Shown: positions 45,018-55,640, counted from the first letter of the stretch. The stretch: 64,000 nucleotides of DNA from Risungbinella massiliensis (GCF_000942395.1 NZ_LN812103.1:811394-875393), one strand, 5' to 3'. A program made the numbers and translations. The notes: generated by a model from the sequence alone, not told the origin.

Positions 45018-45575
45018 ATGAAGGATACACAAACTCGCTTATTGGATGCTGCATTGGACCTAATAGAAAGAGAAGGGATTCGGGGTACGACTACACAAAA
45101 AATTGCAGAAAAAGCAGGTGTCAGTGAAAATACTTTATTCCGTCATTTTGGAAGTAAAAAGAAACTTTTAACGGAAGCATTGCGAAGAGAAACAGAGATT
45201 TTGGGGAAAAATGTGTTCTCTTATACAGATAATATAGAAGAAGATTTAGAGTCATTTATCTCAAAGTACCTTCTATTTATCCAGAAATTTAGTCGGGTTC
45301 TACCAGTCATTTATGCAGAACTACCACGTTATCCAGAGTATGCTACACTTCTGGACGCACCTAAAAAGGAGCTTGAGAATATCGCCGCTTTCCTAGAACA
45401 CTATCAACAAAAAGGTTATTTACATAATGAATCACCAGTAAAAGCGTTGGCAGCTTTGATCGGTCCTCTTGTTTTTGGCGCAATGTTGCAAAGACTTTCA
45501 CCTGATTTAGACGCATTACCCAATGCAACAGATCATGTCCATGCTTTTCTTTATGGGCGACAACATAAGGAGTGA
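45018..45575 (+). CDS. TetR-family transcriptional regulator
   Basis: A 185-residue repressor. N-terminal helix-turn-helix at about residues 10-56 (GTTTQKIAEKAGVSENTLF, RHFGSKKKLLTEAL); C-terminal helical ligand domain. GGAAAGGACC precedes ATG 45018. It is followed by an HXXEE-domain gene, with a palindromic operator directly upstream, so it probably represses its own operon. Ligand unknown. Confidence 0.9.
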   Translation: MKDTQTRLLDAALDLIEREGIRGTTTQKIAEKAGVSENTLFRHFGSKKKLLTEALRRETEILGKNVFSYTDNIEEDLESFISKYLLFIQKFSRVLPVIYAELPRYPEYATLLDAPKKELENIAAFLEHYQQKGYLHNESPVKALAALIGPLVFGAMLQRLSPDLDALPNATDHVHAFLYGRQHKE

Positions 45576-45580
45576 CAAGA

Positions 45581-46078
45581 ATGTTTTCGATCTCTTTCCT
45601 TCAACTTCAATGGTTGTTTCCTGTTATCGTAACTCTGCATAACCTCGAAGAAGCTATTTGGTTACCTGGATGGTCTAAAAAAGCGGGAAAGTGGCATGTA
45701 AAAGTGGGGAAGCGTGAGTTTCAATTTGCTGTAGTGGTATTAACTGTGCTGGCGTATGGTCTAACGTATTTAAGTTGGTCAACAGGACCGGAAAGTATCT
45801 GGACCTATCTGAATTGTGGCTATATGCTGGCTATGCTATTAAATGTGTTTTTCCCTCACCTTTTAGCTACTATGGTGTTACGTCAATATGCACCAGGGGT
45901 AGTAACAGGTATTTTGATAAATCTACCCATTAATTTTCTTTTGCTCTCCTTAGCTTTTCAAGAGAAATGGTTCATAAAGGAGAAATTCCTTTTAATAGCT
46001 CCAATCACCGTATTAGCTATTTTACTCTCCATACCAGTCCTGTTTTTTCTAGGTAGAAAAATATTTGGTACTGAGTAA
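45581..46078 (+). CDS. HXXEE-domain membrane protein
   Basis: A 166-residue integral membrane protein with five to six hydrophobic helices and the HNLEEAIW motif that names the HXXEE family; the conserved His and two Glu suggest a metal site in the membrane. Function unknown. ATG 45581 has AAGGAG from the tetR end at the right distance; GTG 45572 in the same frame is less likely. It is coupled with tetR, so it is the probable regulated target. Confidence 0.82.
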   Translation: MFSISFLQLQWLFPVIVTLHNLEEAIWLPGWSKKAGKWHVKVGKREFQFAVVVLTVLAYGLTYLSWSTGPESIWTYLNCGYMLAMLLNVFFPHLLATMVLRQYAPGVVTGILINLPINFLLLSLAFQEKWFIKEKFLLIAPITVLAILLSIPVLFFLGRKIFGTE

Positions 46079-46227
46079 GAGAGTAAGTATTATAGATCTA
46101 ATATTTAGACAGCTACCTGTATACAGACTTAAGTTGGATTGGTAGTCCATGATGTGGTTATAAATGATCAATATCTATTTGTTTGGTCGGCCGGGTGAAC
46201 CCTAGTAAATTATTTTTATATAAAATA

Positions 46228-46272
46228 AACGCACCTCCTAAAGATTGAAGAACCTAGGAGGTGCATTTTTCA
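46228..46272. terminator. Bidirectional terminator between HXXEE gene and rqcH
   Basis: GCACCTCCTA / TAGGAGGTGC perfect 10-bp stem; ATTTTT follows on the plus strand, GTTTATTTT on the minus strand. Confidence 0.85.
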
Positions 46273-46284
46273 CTTTATTTCACT

Positions 46285-48015
46285 TTATTTCACTTTAGTA
46301 GTACGTTGCTCAAGATGCTCGATCGCTTCTTCAGATGGGGTGACGTATAGTGTTTGTTGATGCGTGTAGATGACAAACCCCGGTTTGGCCCCGCTTGGTT
46401 TTTTCACGTGTTTAATGTAGGTGTAATCAACAGGAACTTGGCTTGAAAGACGAGCTTTACTGAAGTAGGCTGCCAAGGTCGCTGCTTCCCGTAGAGTCTC
46501 TTCAGAGCCGTTATATTGTCTGATGACTACATGAGAACCGGGAATCTCTTTGGTATGTAGCCACATATCTTGTGAATGAGCCATACGGTGGGTGAGATAA
46601 TCGTTTTGTTTGTTATTTTTTCCTACTAAGATCGTTGTCCCATCTGTTGCAGTATAGCTGGATGGAAGAGGTAATGTCTGTTTTCGCTTCGGACCTTTCT
46701 TGGCCATCGGCTTGAGCAATCCTTCTTCTACTAACTCATCTTGAATCTGTTCTAGCTCAGCTAACGAGGCTTGTCCTAGCTGTACTAGTAACGTTTCTAG
46801 ATATTGATTCTCCTCTAAGGCAATTGTGATCTGTTCTTTGTTCCACTTTCTCGCTGCTTTTGCCTTCTTATACCGTAGGAAATAGCTTTGAGCATTTTCT
46901 AGTACAGACTTTTTTGGATCAAGGGGGATTGTCAGTTCGGTACCTTCAGCATCGTAGTAGTTTATGACGGTTGTTTCGGTACTACCAGCAGGAATTTGAT
47001 AGGAATAGGCGGTAAGTAACTCCCCATACTGCTGGAATCGATCTGCTGTTTTCCCTTCTTCAAGCTCTTCCTGTAAGACCAGCACTTTCTTCTTATTTTT
47101 CTCGATCTCATTTTGCAGACGCTTGGTTAACTCTTTGGTAAATTGTCGATTCCGTTCACGTTCTGCCTTGCCTAGATAGATTTTGTCTAGAAGTTGGGAG
47201 ACAAAGTCAAAAGAAGAGACTTCCCCTTTTACCGATGTCAGAGTAGTAATCGCAAATACGAGCTTTTCTCCTGTATCGACTAGAGTTGGCTGGTACTGAT
47301 TTTCCTGTAACTGTTGCTGAAATGGAGCGAAAGCTGCCCATAACTTAGCTCGATCTCCGACACCTGCTCGAGCAATGATTTCCCGGGCAATGACAGGACC
47401 GATACCTGTATAACGATTCATCAATTGGCGATCTAATTTACCTTGATTGTAATCAAAACCAGCGATAAATTGTTCCTCCGTTACATCCAGAGGTGATCGT
47501 TTCTCTTGAGAGGGTGGAAATTGATAGTTAAGACCAGGTAAGACTTGTCGAACTTGGCTGATTGCATAGGGAATTCGATGGATTGAGTCTAGGATTTTCT
47601 GACTCTCTGTATCAATTAAGATGATGTTACTATGACGGCCCATTGTTTCTACAATGAGTTGTCTCGTAACGTCATCCCCCAGTTCATTGCGCGTTTGGAT
47701 TTGAAAGAGGGTGATTCGTTCCATTTCTATTTGACGAATCTCTCGAATGATTCCACCTTCCAAATGTTTGCGCAAATACATACAAAACATAGGTGGTTCT
47801 TTGGGGTGTTCTGGATTCCATTTAGTTAATTGAAGTCTCGCATTTGCTGGATGTGCCGATAGAAGGAGCTTCTGATTTTGTCCCTTTGCTCGTATGGTAA
47901 GTAACAGTTCGTAGTTGGTTGGTTGATAGATTTTGGAGATTCTCCCGCCGGTCAGCTTCTCCTTTAGTTCGTGTACGACTGCTCGTACCATTGTTCCGTC
48001 AAATGACATCGGCAT
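46285..48015 (-). CDS. rqcH: Ribosome quality control protein RqcH (NFACT family, YloA/FbpA)
   Basis: Rqc2/NEMF homologue of 576 aa that binds 50S subunits blocked by peptidyl-tRNA and recruits tRNA-Ala for C-terminal alanine tails. NFACT-N domain from MSFDGTMVRAVVHEL, helix-hairpin part, coiled coil (about 285-325) and C-terminal NFACT-R domain (LTHRMAHSQDMWLHTKEIPG, VVIRQYNG). Numbering from the second Met, residues 97-98 are Glu-Arg where B. subtilis has the functional Asp-Arg pair as I recall it. Start is ATG 48015 or 48009. Divergent from yloB as in the B. subtilis yloA-yloB locus. Confidence 0.94.
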   Translation of the reverse strand: MPMSFDGTMVRAVVHELKEKLTGGRISKIYQPTNYELLLTIRAKGQNQKLLLSAHPANARLQLTKWNPEHPKEPPMFCMYLRKHLEGGIIREIRQIEMERITLFQIQTRNELGDDVTRQLIVETMGRHSNIILIDTESQKILDSIHRIPYAISQVRQVLPGLNYQFPPSQEKRSPLDVTEEQFIAGFDYNQGKLDRQLMNRYTGIGPVIAREIIARAGVGDRAKLWAAFAPFQQQLQENQYQPTLVDTGEKLVFAITTLTSVKGEVSSFDFVSQLLDKIYLGKAERERNRQFTKELTKRLQNEIEKNKKKVLVLQEELEEGKTADRFQQYGELLTAYSYQIPAGSTETTVINYYDAEGTELTIPLDPKKSVLENAQSYFLRYKKAKAARKWNKEQITIALEENQYLETLLVQLGQASLAELEQIQDELVEEGLLKPMAKKGPKRKQTLPLPSSYTATDGTTILVGKNNKQNDYLTHRMAHSQDMWLHTKEIPGSHVVIRQYNGSEETLREAATLAAYFSKARLSSQVPVDYTYIKHVKKPSGAKPGFVIYTHQQTLYVTPSEEAIEHLEQRTTKVK

Positions 48016-48142
48016 CCGCCCCTCTCTCTTTTCTCGATTCTCTCATCATACCATAGGGCTCGTCTGAATAGAATAAAGGAGCAAATCATCACGGCTTGCC
48101 TGATCAGGTAGTCGGAGGTGATCTCGGAGAGGGAGGAGACAG

Positions 48143-50857
48143 GTGGTAGATTATGTAAGGATGAAAGCAACGGAACTAGCAGATTCTCTAGGTGTTTCTA
48201 TAGAGAAAGGGCTTCACGAAAAAGAAGTTCAAAAGCGTCGTCGCAATGTAGGTTCCAATCAGTTGCAAGAAGGCAAGAAAAGTTCTGTTTTCTCAATATT
48301 TATCAAACAATTCCAAGACTTTATGGTAATCATACTACTAGTTGCAATGGCATTCTCTGCTTGGCTAGGCGAGACTTTGGATGCGGTCGCGATCCTGGCG
48401 ATCATTCTTCTGAATGCAGTATTAGGAACGGTACAAGAAGTGAGAGCGGAGAATTCGCTAAACGCTTTGATGAAATTGTCGGCTCCATTGGCGTTTGTAC
48501 TACGAGAGGGGGAGTGGAAACGTCTTGAAGCAGTTGATTTGGTGCCGGGAGATATTGTTCAACTAGAAAGTGGTAATCGAATACCAGCCGATGTGCGTTT
48601 TATTAAGGCAGAGAGCTTGTCGATAGAGGAGTCAGCACTGACGGGGGAATCGATTGCAGTCGATAAAACGGACGAGCCACTCCAAGGTACTAACATTCCT
48701 CTTGCTGACCAGCGAAATATGGGATTTATGGGTACGATGGTAGTGAGAGGAAAAGCGTTAGCAATCGTTGTAGCTACAGGAATGAAGACCGAGATGGGCA
48801 AGATTGCAAATTTGATTCAAACAGCAGAGACGATGGAAACACCATTACAACGACGTTTGGAACAGCTTGGTAAAATACTTGTAGTGGTAGCTCTGCTCCT
48901 TACGGTGCTCGTCGTTCTAACAGGGATCTGGCAAGGACAAGATGTATATCAGATGTTTCTAGCAGGAGTAAGTCTTGCAGTTGCAGCCATTCCAGAAGGT
49001 CTTCCGGCAATAGTGACAATTGCTTTGGCACTTGGAGTACAACGGATGATTAAGCGAAATGCGATCGTACGGAAACTGCCCTCTGTAGAGACTTTGGGTT
49101 GTGCAACGATTATCTGCTCTGATAAGACTGGCACATTAACTCAAAATCAGATGACGGTTCAAAAGATGTGGGTGCCAACTGAAACGATGGATGTAAGTGG
49201 AGTAGGATATCAGCCAGTTGGGAAATTTGTGCGCAGTGGGAAGGAAGTTATCCCTACCGAGCATAGCTCTTTTTGCCGGTTATTAGAGATTGCAGTTCTA
49301 TGTAATAACGCCGTTTTTAAACAATCCGAAGAATGGCAAGTAGACGGAGACCCTACCGAAGGTGCCTTGCTCGTAGTTGGGAAAAAGGCAGGTCTAGAGA
49401 AAAGTGAATTGTTAAAGTCTTATTCCAAAGAAAAAGAATATCCTTTTGACTCTGCGAGGAAAATGATGACAGTTCTTTGTCGTTCTTCAAAGGGACAACA
49501 GCTTGCTATGGTAAAAGGTGCACCCGATATTTTACTAGACAAATGTACTCACTATTTGCAAAACGGAAAGGTAAGTCGTTTAACAGATACAGTTCGTAAA
49601 CAAATTCAATCCCAGAACGATCTTATGGCGAAAAAGGCGCTGAGGGTGCTTGCTTTTGCCTTTCGAGAAGGACGATTCTCTCTTTCGCAAGGGGTCCGAA
49701 CGGTAGAGGAACAGCTTATTTTCGTTGGGTTGATGGGAATGGTCGATCCACCTCGTGAAGAGGTAAAAGAGGCGATCGAGCGTTGCCGTATTGCAGGAAT
49801 TCGTACCGTCATGATTACAGGAGATCATCAAGCGACAGCAGAGGCAATCGCAGAGCAGTTGGGAATGCGTAGATCGTTTGGACTCACGCTTACTGGTCAG
49901 GATATGGCAACGATGAAAGAACGGGAATTCGAAGAGCTAGTGGAAAAGGTAGATGTTTTTGCCAGAGTTACTCCTGAACATAAACTTCTCATCGTCAAAG
50001 CTTTACAAGCAAAAGGTCATGTTGTAGCAATGACCGGAGATGGAGTCAATGATGCACCAGCGATTAAATCGGCAGATATCGGGATCGCGATGGGAAAAAC
50101 GGGTACAGATGTCTCCAAAGAAGCTTCTTCCCTTATTCTGGCCGACGATAACTTTTCTACGATTGTTTCGGCGATTGAAGAGGGACGAAACATCTATGAT
50201 AACATTCGCAAGTTTATTAGCTATTTACTAGCCAGTAACGTTGGAGAGATCTTAATCATGTTCTTTGCTATGCTTGGTGGTCTACCTATTCCTCTTGTCC
50301 CGATCCAGATCTTGTGGGTCAATCTTGTCACAGATGGGTTACCTGCGATGGCATTAGGGGTAGATCCAGCGGAAGAAGATGCAATGAAACGTTCCCCACG
50401 CAATGCCAAAGAAGGTATTTTCGCAAGGGGAATCGGCTGGAAGATTGTAACGAGAGGTCTACTGATCGGTCTTGCCTCCTGGCTTGCATTCTGGGTAGCT
50501 TATACGGAGCCTGGTAGCGACTTGACCAGAGCGCAAACGATCGCATTTGCTACGTTAGTCTTTGCTCAGCTCGTTTATGTATTTGATTGTCGATCCGAGA
50601 CTACCATATTTGGACGTAACCCGTTATCTAATCGTCCTTTGTTGCTAGCCGTCGCATCGAGTGTTGTCCTTTTATTGGTCGTAGTCTATCTTCCAAGTTT
50701 GCAGCCTATTTTCCATACTACCGCGTTAGGACTACGTGATTGGGTGTTGATCACTGTTACTTCTTGTCTACCTGTTATCGTAGCAGGTTTGTTGGATCAA
50801 GTTTTCCGTCGCAAACAGATGATGGCAACAGCGAGTGCAGCGAGAAATGTAGGTTAA
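48143..50857 (+). CDS. yloB: P-type calcium-transporting ATPase (YloB)
   Basis: P2A-type Ca2+ pump of 904 aa. N-terminal cation-ATPase domain, actuator motif [11 protein letters not shown], helix with [18 protein letters not shown], phosphorylation site [11 protein letters not shown] with Asp327, nucleotide domain [10 protein letters not shown], and hinge [20 protein letters not shown]. Ten membrane helices expected. GTG 48143 has GGGAGGAGAC upstream. In B. subtilis YloB is a spore-associated Ca2+ pump. The gene is complete. Confidence 0.95.
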   Translation: MVDYVRMKATELADSLGVSIEKGLHEKEVQKRRRNVGSNQLQEGKKSSVFSIFIKQFQDFMVIILLVAMAFSAWLGETLDAVAILAIILLNAVLGTVQEVRAENSLNALMKLSAPLAFVLREGEWKRLEAVDLVPGDIVQLESGNRIPADVRFIKAESLSIEESALTGESIAVDKTDEPLQGTNIPLADQRNMGFMGTMVVRGKALAIVVATGMKTEMGKIANLIQTAETMETPLQRRLEQLGKILVVVALLLTVLVVLTGIWQGQDVYQMFLAGVSLAVAAIPEGLPAIVTIALALGVQRMIKRNAIVRKLPSVETLGCATIICSDKTGTLTQNQMTVQKMWVPTETMDVSGVGYQPVGKFVRSGKEVIPTEHSSFCRLLEIAVLCNNAVFKQSEEWQVDGDPTEGALLVVGKKAGLEKSELLKSYSKEKEYPFDSARKMMTVLCRSSKGQQLAMVKGAPDILLDKCTHYLQNGKVSRLTDTVRKQIQSQNDLMAKKALRVLAFAFREGRFSLSQGVRTVEEQLIFVGLMGMVDPPREEVKEAIERCRIAGIRTVMITGDHQATAEAIAEQLGMRRSFGLTLTGQDMATMKEREFEELVEKVDVFARVTPEHKLLIVKALQAKGHVVAMTGDGVNDAPAIKSADIGIAMGKTGTDVSKEASSLILADDNFSTIVSAIEEGRNIYDNIRKFISYLLASNVGEILIMFFAMLGGLPIPLVPIQILWVNLVTDGLPAMALGVDPAEEDAMKRSPRNAKEGIFARGIGWKIVTRGLLIGLASWLAFWVAYTEPGSDLTRAQTIAFATLVFAQLVYVFDCRSETTIFGRNPLSNRPLLLAVASSVVLLLVVVYLPSLQPIFHTTALGLRDWVLITVTSCLPVIVAGLLDQVFRRKQMMATASAARNVG

Positions 50858-50868
50858 GTATAGAAAAA

Positions 50869-50917
50869 GGAAACGCCACTTTACTACCATTAGGAGATAA
50901 GTTGGCGTTTCTTTCTC
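50869..50917 (+). terminator. Terminator after yloB
   Basis: GAAACGCCACTT / AAGTTGGCGTTTC stem (one bulge) then TTTCT. Confidence 0.78.
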
Positions 50918-51018
50918 AGTTTTTTGAACATTTTATAATATTTTTATTAACGGGAGGAGGTTCTCCTATCATCTTGTTTCTACATAGAAAGATTTCATTC
51001 CTATTCTTTCTACATAAC

Positions 51019-51047
51019 AAAAAACGAAGGAGTAAAACTCCCTCGTT
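51019..51047 (-). terminator. Terminator of the NSS transporter gene
   Basis: AACGAGGGAGT-TTT-ACTCCTTCGTT on the minus strand, followed by TTTTTTG. Confidence 0.85.
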
Positions 51048-51054
51048 TCTTCTT

Positions 51055-52392
51055 TTAAATTATCCCTAGAACATCTAAGAACACAATAATGATCGCGATC
51101 GGAGCAAGGTAACGGAGTAATAATAGCCAGACGATAAATAAGGTATATCCTTTCTGTTTACTTACTCCTAGTTCTCTCATCAATACATCTTTTTTTATCT
51201 TAAGTGGTACAAAGATAGAAACCAATAATACTCCGAGTGGCATTAAGACATTACTCACGGTGAAATCTGCTAGGTCAAAAACGGTTTTTCCGAACAATTG
51301 AACGTCACTTAATACACCGAATGATAATGCAGATGGAACGCCTACGACAAAGATAAGTAGACCAATGATTAGGGAGATCGTCCCTCGTTTTTTCGTCTCT
51401 TTGGTAACAAGTGATGCCACGCTAATTTCTAACATCGAAATAGCGGATGTAATGGTTGCAAAGAAAAATAGCAACAAGAAAACAACGAAAAAGATTTTTC
51501 CAAATGCCATCTTACTGAAGATCGCTGGTAAGACGATAAATAATAGACCTGGTCCTTGTGTTGGTTCCATTCCAAATGCGAATACGACTGGGAAAATTGC
51601 GAGGCCTGAAAATAGTGTAATCAAGAGAGTTAAACTAACAATAGAGAATGCAGATCTCGGCAAGCTCTCTTCTTTTGATAGGTAGGAGCTGTATGTTACC
51701 ATTACTGCGACACCAACGGATAACGAGAAGAAGGATTGTCCCATTGCATATAAGATAATCTCCGAGGTAACGTTTGAAAAATTTGGTTGTAAAAAGAATC
51801 GAATCCCTTCAGCCGCTCCTTCCAAAGTAAGGGAACGTCCAATTAAAATAATAAATAGAACAAATAAGGCCGGCATGAAATATTTGTTTACTTTCTCAAC
51901 ACCTTGTTGAACTCCTTTACTAACAATGAGAACAGTAATCAGCATGAACAATAATTGTGAACCTACGGCTAAGTAAGGATTGGCAATGATTTCGTTAAAT
52001 ACAGCTTCATATGCACCATTTCCTTCCCATAGCTTTCCTGTTAGAGCATTCCACAAATATAGTAAAATCCAGCCTCCGACCACACTGTAGAAGGACAGTA
52101 AAATAAAACATGTCACTATCCCCAATTTACCGATCCATGGCCATAATGATTTTGGAGCAATTTGACGATACGCTTCGACTGCTTCTTTTTGCGTGCTTCG
52201 ACCAATGACAAACTCGGCTAAAAGTAGAGGTAACCCGATGAGCAAGGTGAATCCGATAAAAATGAGAAAGAACGCACCTCCCCCTCCAATGCCAGCCATA
52301 TAAGGAAATTTCCAAATCGCTCCGAGACCGATGGCTGATCCAGCCGCTGCTAAAATAAAGCCAATTTTTGAAGTCCATTGCTGTGAATTCAT
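51055..52392 (-). CDS. Neurotransmitter:sodium symporter (NSS/SNF) family transporter
   Basis: Na+-coupled amino-acid importer of 445 aa, LeuT-like. N-terminal signature [21 protein letters not shown] with the unwound Na+/substrate helix 1, then helix 6 region [16 protein letters not shown]. About 11-12 membrane helices, normal length. ATG 52392 has AAAGGGG upstream. Expression is under a T-box leader whose specifier aligns to TTC, so phenylalanine (or another aromatic amino acid) is the predicted substrate. Bacterial NSS members with aromatic substrates are known (TnaT, Tyt1). Confidence 0.93.
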   Translation of the reverse strand: MNSQQWTSKIGFILAAAGSAIGLGAIWKFPYMAGIGGGGAFFLIFIGFTLLIGLPLLLAEFVIGRSTQKEAVEAYRQIAPKSLWPWIGKLGIVTCFILLSFYSVVGGWILLYLWNALTGKLWEGNGAYEAVFNEIIANPYLAVGSQLLFMLITVLIVSKGVQQGVEKVNKYFMPALFVLFIILIGRSLTLEGAAEGIRFFLQPNFSNVTSEIILYAMGQSFFSLSVGVAVMVTYSSYLSKEESLPRSAFSIVSLTLLITLFSGLAIFPVVFAFGMEPTQGPGLLFIVLPAIFSKMAFGKIFFVVFLLLFFFATITSAISMLEISVASLVTKETKKRGTISLIIGLLIFVVGVPSALSFGVLSDVQLFGKTVFDLADFTVSNVLMPLGVLLVSIFVPLKIKKDVLMRELGVSKQKGYTLFIVWLLLLRYLAPIAIIIVFLDVLGII

Positions 52393-52424
52393 TTCATTTT
52401 CCCCTTTCGCATCCCTTATAAAAT

Positions 52425-52765
52425 AAAAAATCGTCCCTACGGATCATGTAGGGACGATTGAAAATCGCGGTACCACCCTAGTTGTGAAGAAACAACTAAG
52501 AAGCCTATGCCTACAATAAAAAATCGCCCCTACGAAAATGTAGGGGCGATAAAATATCGCGGTACCACCCTAGTTGTGAAAACATTCTTCACCACTTTAT
52601 TTGATATCGGTATGGGACTACCGTCTCTCGCTTCCTCATGATGAGATTCACGAAAGATGCTCCAGGACGAATTTCATGAAAAATCTATATGCTGATTTGC
52701 ACCAACCATCAGCTCTCTGAGATAGGGAGATTTTCACTACTGTACCCCTTCATCGCGTTATATGT
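52425..52765 (-). ncRNA. T-box leader (probable Phe) with two tandem antiterminator/terminator modules
   Basis: On the minus strand one Stem I region (about 52760-52640) is followed by two T-box cores AGGGTGGTACCGCG (plus-strand 52558-52571 and 52466-52479), each with its own terminator: ATCGCCCCTAC / GTAGGGGCGAT (52523-52550) and ATCGTCCCTAC / GTAGGGACGAT (52430-52458), both with T-runs. The Stem I piece GAAATTCGTCCTGGAGC aligns with GAAAATCGCCCTGGAGC of the ileS leader, putting TTC (52669-52671) at the specifier. Two barriers from one Stem I should give tighter control. Confidence 0.88.
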
Positions 52766-52790
52766 AATTTTCTAATTTTATTAGTATCCA

Positions 52791-52819
52791 TTTTTAACAC
52801 ATATAAAAATAACTGTCAA
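52791..52819 (-). promoter_or_regulatory. Candidate promoter of the NSS T-box transcript
   Basis: Minus strand TTGACA (52819-52814), 17-bp spacer, TAAAAA (52796-52791): consensus -35, weak -10. Confidence 0.5.
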
Positions 52820-53163
52820 TGATTTCGAATGATATTATCTATAATTCTAATAAAATTATACTATGCTAATGTGATTATGATGAAAAGAGAATTACCAGCT
52901 AGTCTGGTAGAGAGAAATCTTAGATAGAAAATATCGTTTTCAATATTACCATTTGGTTAAGACTCATTGGCTATGGGAATGCACCTAAGATAAGATTTGG
53001 ATCTTTCATCGTAGATAGGTGTCTAAGCAGGAGATGTGTAGATTTTGTAATCGAGTAGGAGGTAATCACCCCTTATTTATAGATATAGAAACCATGAAGT
53101 ATCGTTTATAATATAGTTGGTTTTATTATGGAATCGTTGTGGTTGGATTAAGGAGAGAGAACC

Positions 53164-53994
53164 ATGCAATTTACTAAAATGCACGGATTAGGTAATGATT
53201 TTGTTATTGTACAAAGTAGGCAAGTTCCAGAACATGTTGCCGATCTAGCAAAAAAAATCTGTCATCGTCGAACAGGTGTGGGTGCAGATGGATTAGTATA
53301 TATCTTGCCATCTTCTAAAGCTTGTTTCCAGATGAGGATTTTTAATTCTGATGGAACGGAATCGCAACAATGTGGTAATGCTCTTCGGTGTGTTGCCAAA
53401 TATTATTATGAACGAATGGATTCTTCTTCATCAGAGATTACGGTGGAAACTCAGATTGGAGTACAATCAGTATGGTTGGAAGTAATGGATCGAGTAGTGA
53501 ACTCGATTAAAGTCGATATGGGAGCTCCTATATTAGTTGCAGAGCAAGTGCCGATGATTGCCAAGCAAGAAAAAGCGATTGAAGAGGAGATCGAAGTAGA
53601 AGGACAATCTTTTAGTCTTACAGCTGTCTCGATGGGCAATCCACATGCTGTGATCGAAGTGCCAGATCCAGGTGAATTCGATGTAACAAGGTGGGGACCT
53701 AAACTGGAAACTCATCCTGCTTTCCCAGAAAAAGTGAATGTGGAGTTTGTCACTTTTTCTTCTTCATCAGAGATTCAGATGCGTGTATGGGAGCGGGGAG
53801 CAGGTGAGACACAAGCATGTGGTTCTGGAGCATGTGCCGTTTTGGTAGCGGGTGTGCTCCAAAATAAGGTAGCTCGCAAGGCGACTGTCCATTTGCTTGG
53901 GGGAGATTTACTGATTGAGTGGGATGAACAAAATAATCATGTTTATATGACAGGTCCAGCAGCAAACGTATACAAAGGGCAATGGTTAGAATAG
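53164..53994 (+). CDS. dapF: Diaminopimelate epimerase
   Basis: PLP-independent racemase of 276 aa making meso-diaminopimelate for lysine and peptidoglycan. Start MQFTKMHGLGNDFVIVQ; catalytic Cys70 (QQCGNALRC) and Cys219 (TQACGSGACAV). AAGGAGAGAG precedes ATG 53164. Monocistronic, with its own terminator. In B. subtilis dapF is elsewhere, so this is a lineage-specific arrangement. About 370 nt upstream, between the divergent T-box and dapF, holds no gene. Confidence 0.96.
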   Translation: MQFTKMHGLGNDFVIVQSRQVPEHVADLAKKICHRRTGVGADGLVYILPSSKACFQMRIFNSDGTESQQCGNALRCVAKYYYERMDSSSSEITVETQIGVQSVWLEVMDRVVNSIKVDMGAPILVAEQVPMIAKQEKAIEEEIEVEGQSFSLTAVSMGNPHAVIEVPDPGEFDVTRWGPKLETHPAFPEKVNVEFVTFSSSSEIQMRVWERGAGETQACGSGACAVLVAGVLQNKVARKATVHLLGGDLLIEWDEQNNHVYMTGPAANVYKGQWLE

Positions 53995-54011
53995 ATGCAA
54001 GTCTATAAGGG

Positions 54012-54043
54012 AAAGTTCGTCCACAGGTGGGCGAACTTTTTTG
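54012..54043 (+). terminator. Terminator after dapF
   Basis: AAAGTTCGTCCAC / GTGGGCGAACTTT stem and T-run. Confidence 0.9.
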
Positions 54044-54156
54044 ATGGAAACTCTTTTGCATACAGAGCACCATTTCCGCAAAAAGTAACAAAGATACAAG
54101 TTTCATACGACCTCTTTTTTCAACGCTTTTAAACAGCTCAGGAGGTTTCCTAGCAA

Positions 54157-55485
54157 ATGAATCCCTACATTACCGCATTTTTGCAGATACTTTTAGTGTT
54201 TGTACTGGTTTTTTTAAACGGATTTTTTGTGGCAGCAGAGTTTGCCATTGTCCAAGTGAGATCTACTCGCCTTGCACAGAACCAAACAGCCCGTGGTCGT
54301 GTGGCTCAGCGAATCGTTGCCAATTTAGATCCCTATCTATCGGCTACGCAGTTGGGGATTACACTTGCTTCTCTAGGATTAGGATGGGTGGGAGAACCAG
54401 CGATTGCAAGATTACTGGAACCGCTATTACATCTCTTTCACTTACCAGAGATTGCGATTCATACAATCTCCTTTATCATTGCTTTCTCGATTATTACTTT
54501 TTTACATATCGTAATTGGAGAAATGGCACCAAAGTCCTTGGCAATTCGTGAAGCAGAAAAGGTAACTCTCTGGACTGCGTATTGGTTAAATGCTTTTTAT
54601 CGATTATTTCGTCCGTTTATTTATGTATTAAATAGCTCTGCCAACTATTTTCTACGTATTGCTGGTTATGAATTTCATGAGGAACATCAGACAGCTCATA
54701 CGGAAGAAGAGATTCGGATGCTAATTCAACAGAGTCACAAGAGTGGGATGATTGACCAAACGGAATTAGCTTTGTTTGACAATGTCTTTGATTTTACCGA
54801 ACGTGTGGCAAGGGAAGTAATGGTGCCTCGTACAGAGATGGTCTGCCTCTATTTAGAAGATACATTTGAAGAAAATTTAAATGTGATGCAACAAGCGAAC
54901 TATACTCGATTTCCGCTATGTGGGGAAGATAAGGACGATATAAGAGGATTCATACACATTCGGAATGCGTATGAGATGTTTTTTTCTCAGCAACAGAACA
55001 AATTAGAAGAGATCGCCAGACCAGTCGTGATGGTTCCCGAGACGATGGAAGTAAAAGACGTACTACGCAAACTACAGAAAAGTCATGCTGGGATGGCAAT
55101 AGTGGTCGACGAGTATGGTGGGACATCGGGTCTGATTACAACAGAAGATATTATCGAGGAGATCTTTGGAGAGATTCAAGACGAATTTGATAATGAAATA
55201 CCCTTCTTCCAAGCTACGGGAGAAGATACCTCTATTGACGGAAAGCTCTTGATCCAGGAAGTGAACGCCTATTTTCAACTTCAATTAGAAGATGAAGATA
55301 ACGATACCATTGGAGGTTGGCTCTTTTCTCGACTCAATAAAATACCAGAAATCGGGGATGTGTATGAGTATAATGGGTATCGTTTTGAAGTACTAGAAGT
55401 GAAAAATAGAAGTATACACCGAATGCTGGTGAAATCCTTAGAACAAAAAAAGATAGACATCGAAAACGATCTCGATCCTAGTTGA
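54157..55485 (+). CDS. CNNM/CorC (HlyC-type) family membrane protein with CBS domains
   Basis: A 442-residue protein: DUF21/CNNM membrane domain (about 1-200, FLNGFFVAAEFAIVQVRSTR and QLGITLASLGLGWVGEPAI), a CBS pair (about 215-345: REVMVPRTEMVCLYLED; VVDEYGGTSGLITTEDIIEE), and a C-terminal CorC/HlyC domain. Homologues export or regulate Mg2+ (MpfA/YhdP type) rather than act as haemolysins. CAGGAGG precedes ATG 54157. Single gene between dapF and pgi. Confidence 0.92.
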   Translation: MNPYITAFLQILLVFVLVFLNGFFVAAEFAIVQVRSTRLAQNQTARGRVAQRIVANLDPYLSATQLGITLASLGLGWVGEPAIARLLEPLLHLFHLPEIAIHTISFIIAFSIITFLHIVIGEMAPKSLAIREAEKVTLWTAYWLNAFYRLFRPFIYVLNSSANYFLRIAGYEFHEEHQTAHTEEEIRMLIQQSHKSGMIDQTELALFDNVFDFTERVAREVMVPRTEMVCLYLEDTFEENLNVMQQANYTRFPLCGEDKDDIRGFIHIRNAYEMFFSQQQNKLEEIARPVVMVPETMEVKDVLRKLQKSHAGMAIVVDEYGGTSGLITTEDIIEEIFGEIQDEFDNEIPFFQATGEDTSIDGKLLIQEVNAYFQLQLEDEDNDTIGGWLFSRLNKIPEIGDVYEYNGYRFEVLEVKNRSIHRMLVKSLEQKKIDIENDLDPS

Positions 55486-55640
55486 CTAAGTCCAAAACAT
55501 CAAAACGAGTCAGATCAAGTTTTCGAAGTATATTTAGCAAAAAGGGTAAAACGCAGTTCTTTTTTTCGGTACAATAGGGACGGACGGAAAAGACAGCTCT
55601 ATAAAAGCATCCAGTTGTTTACATAATGGGAGGATACAGC

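Noticed and set aside
46270-46297. Three tandem CACTTTATTT units
   Set aside because: They overlap the end of rqcH and the terminator tail; likely simple slippage repeat with no further structure.
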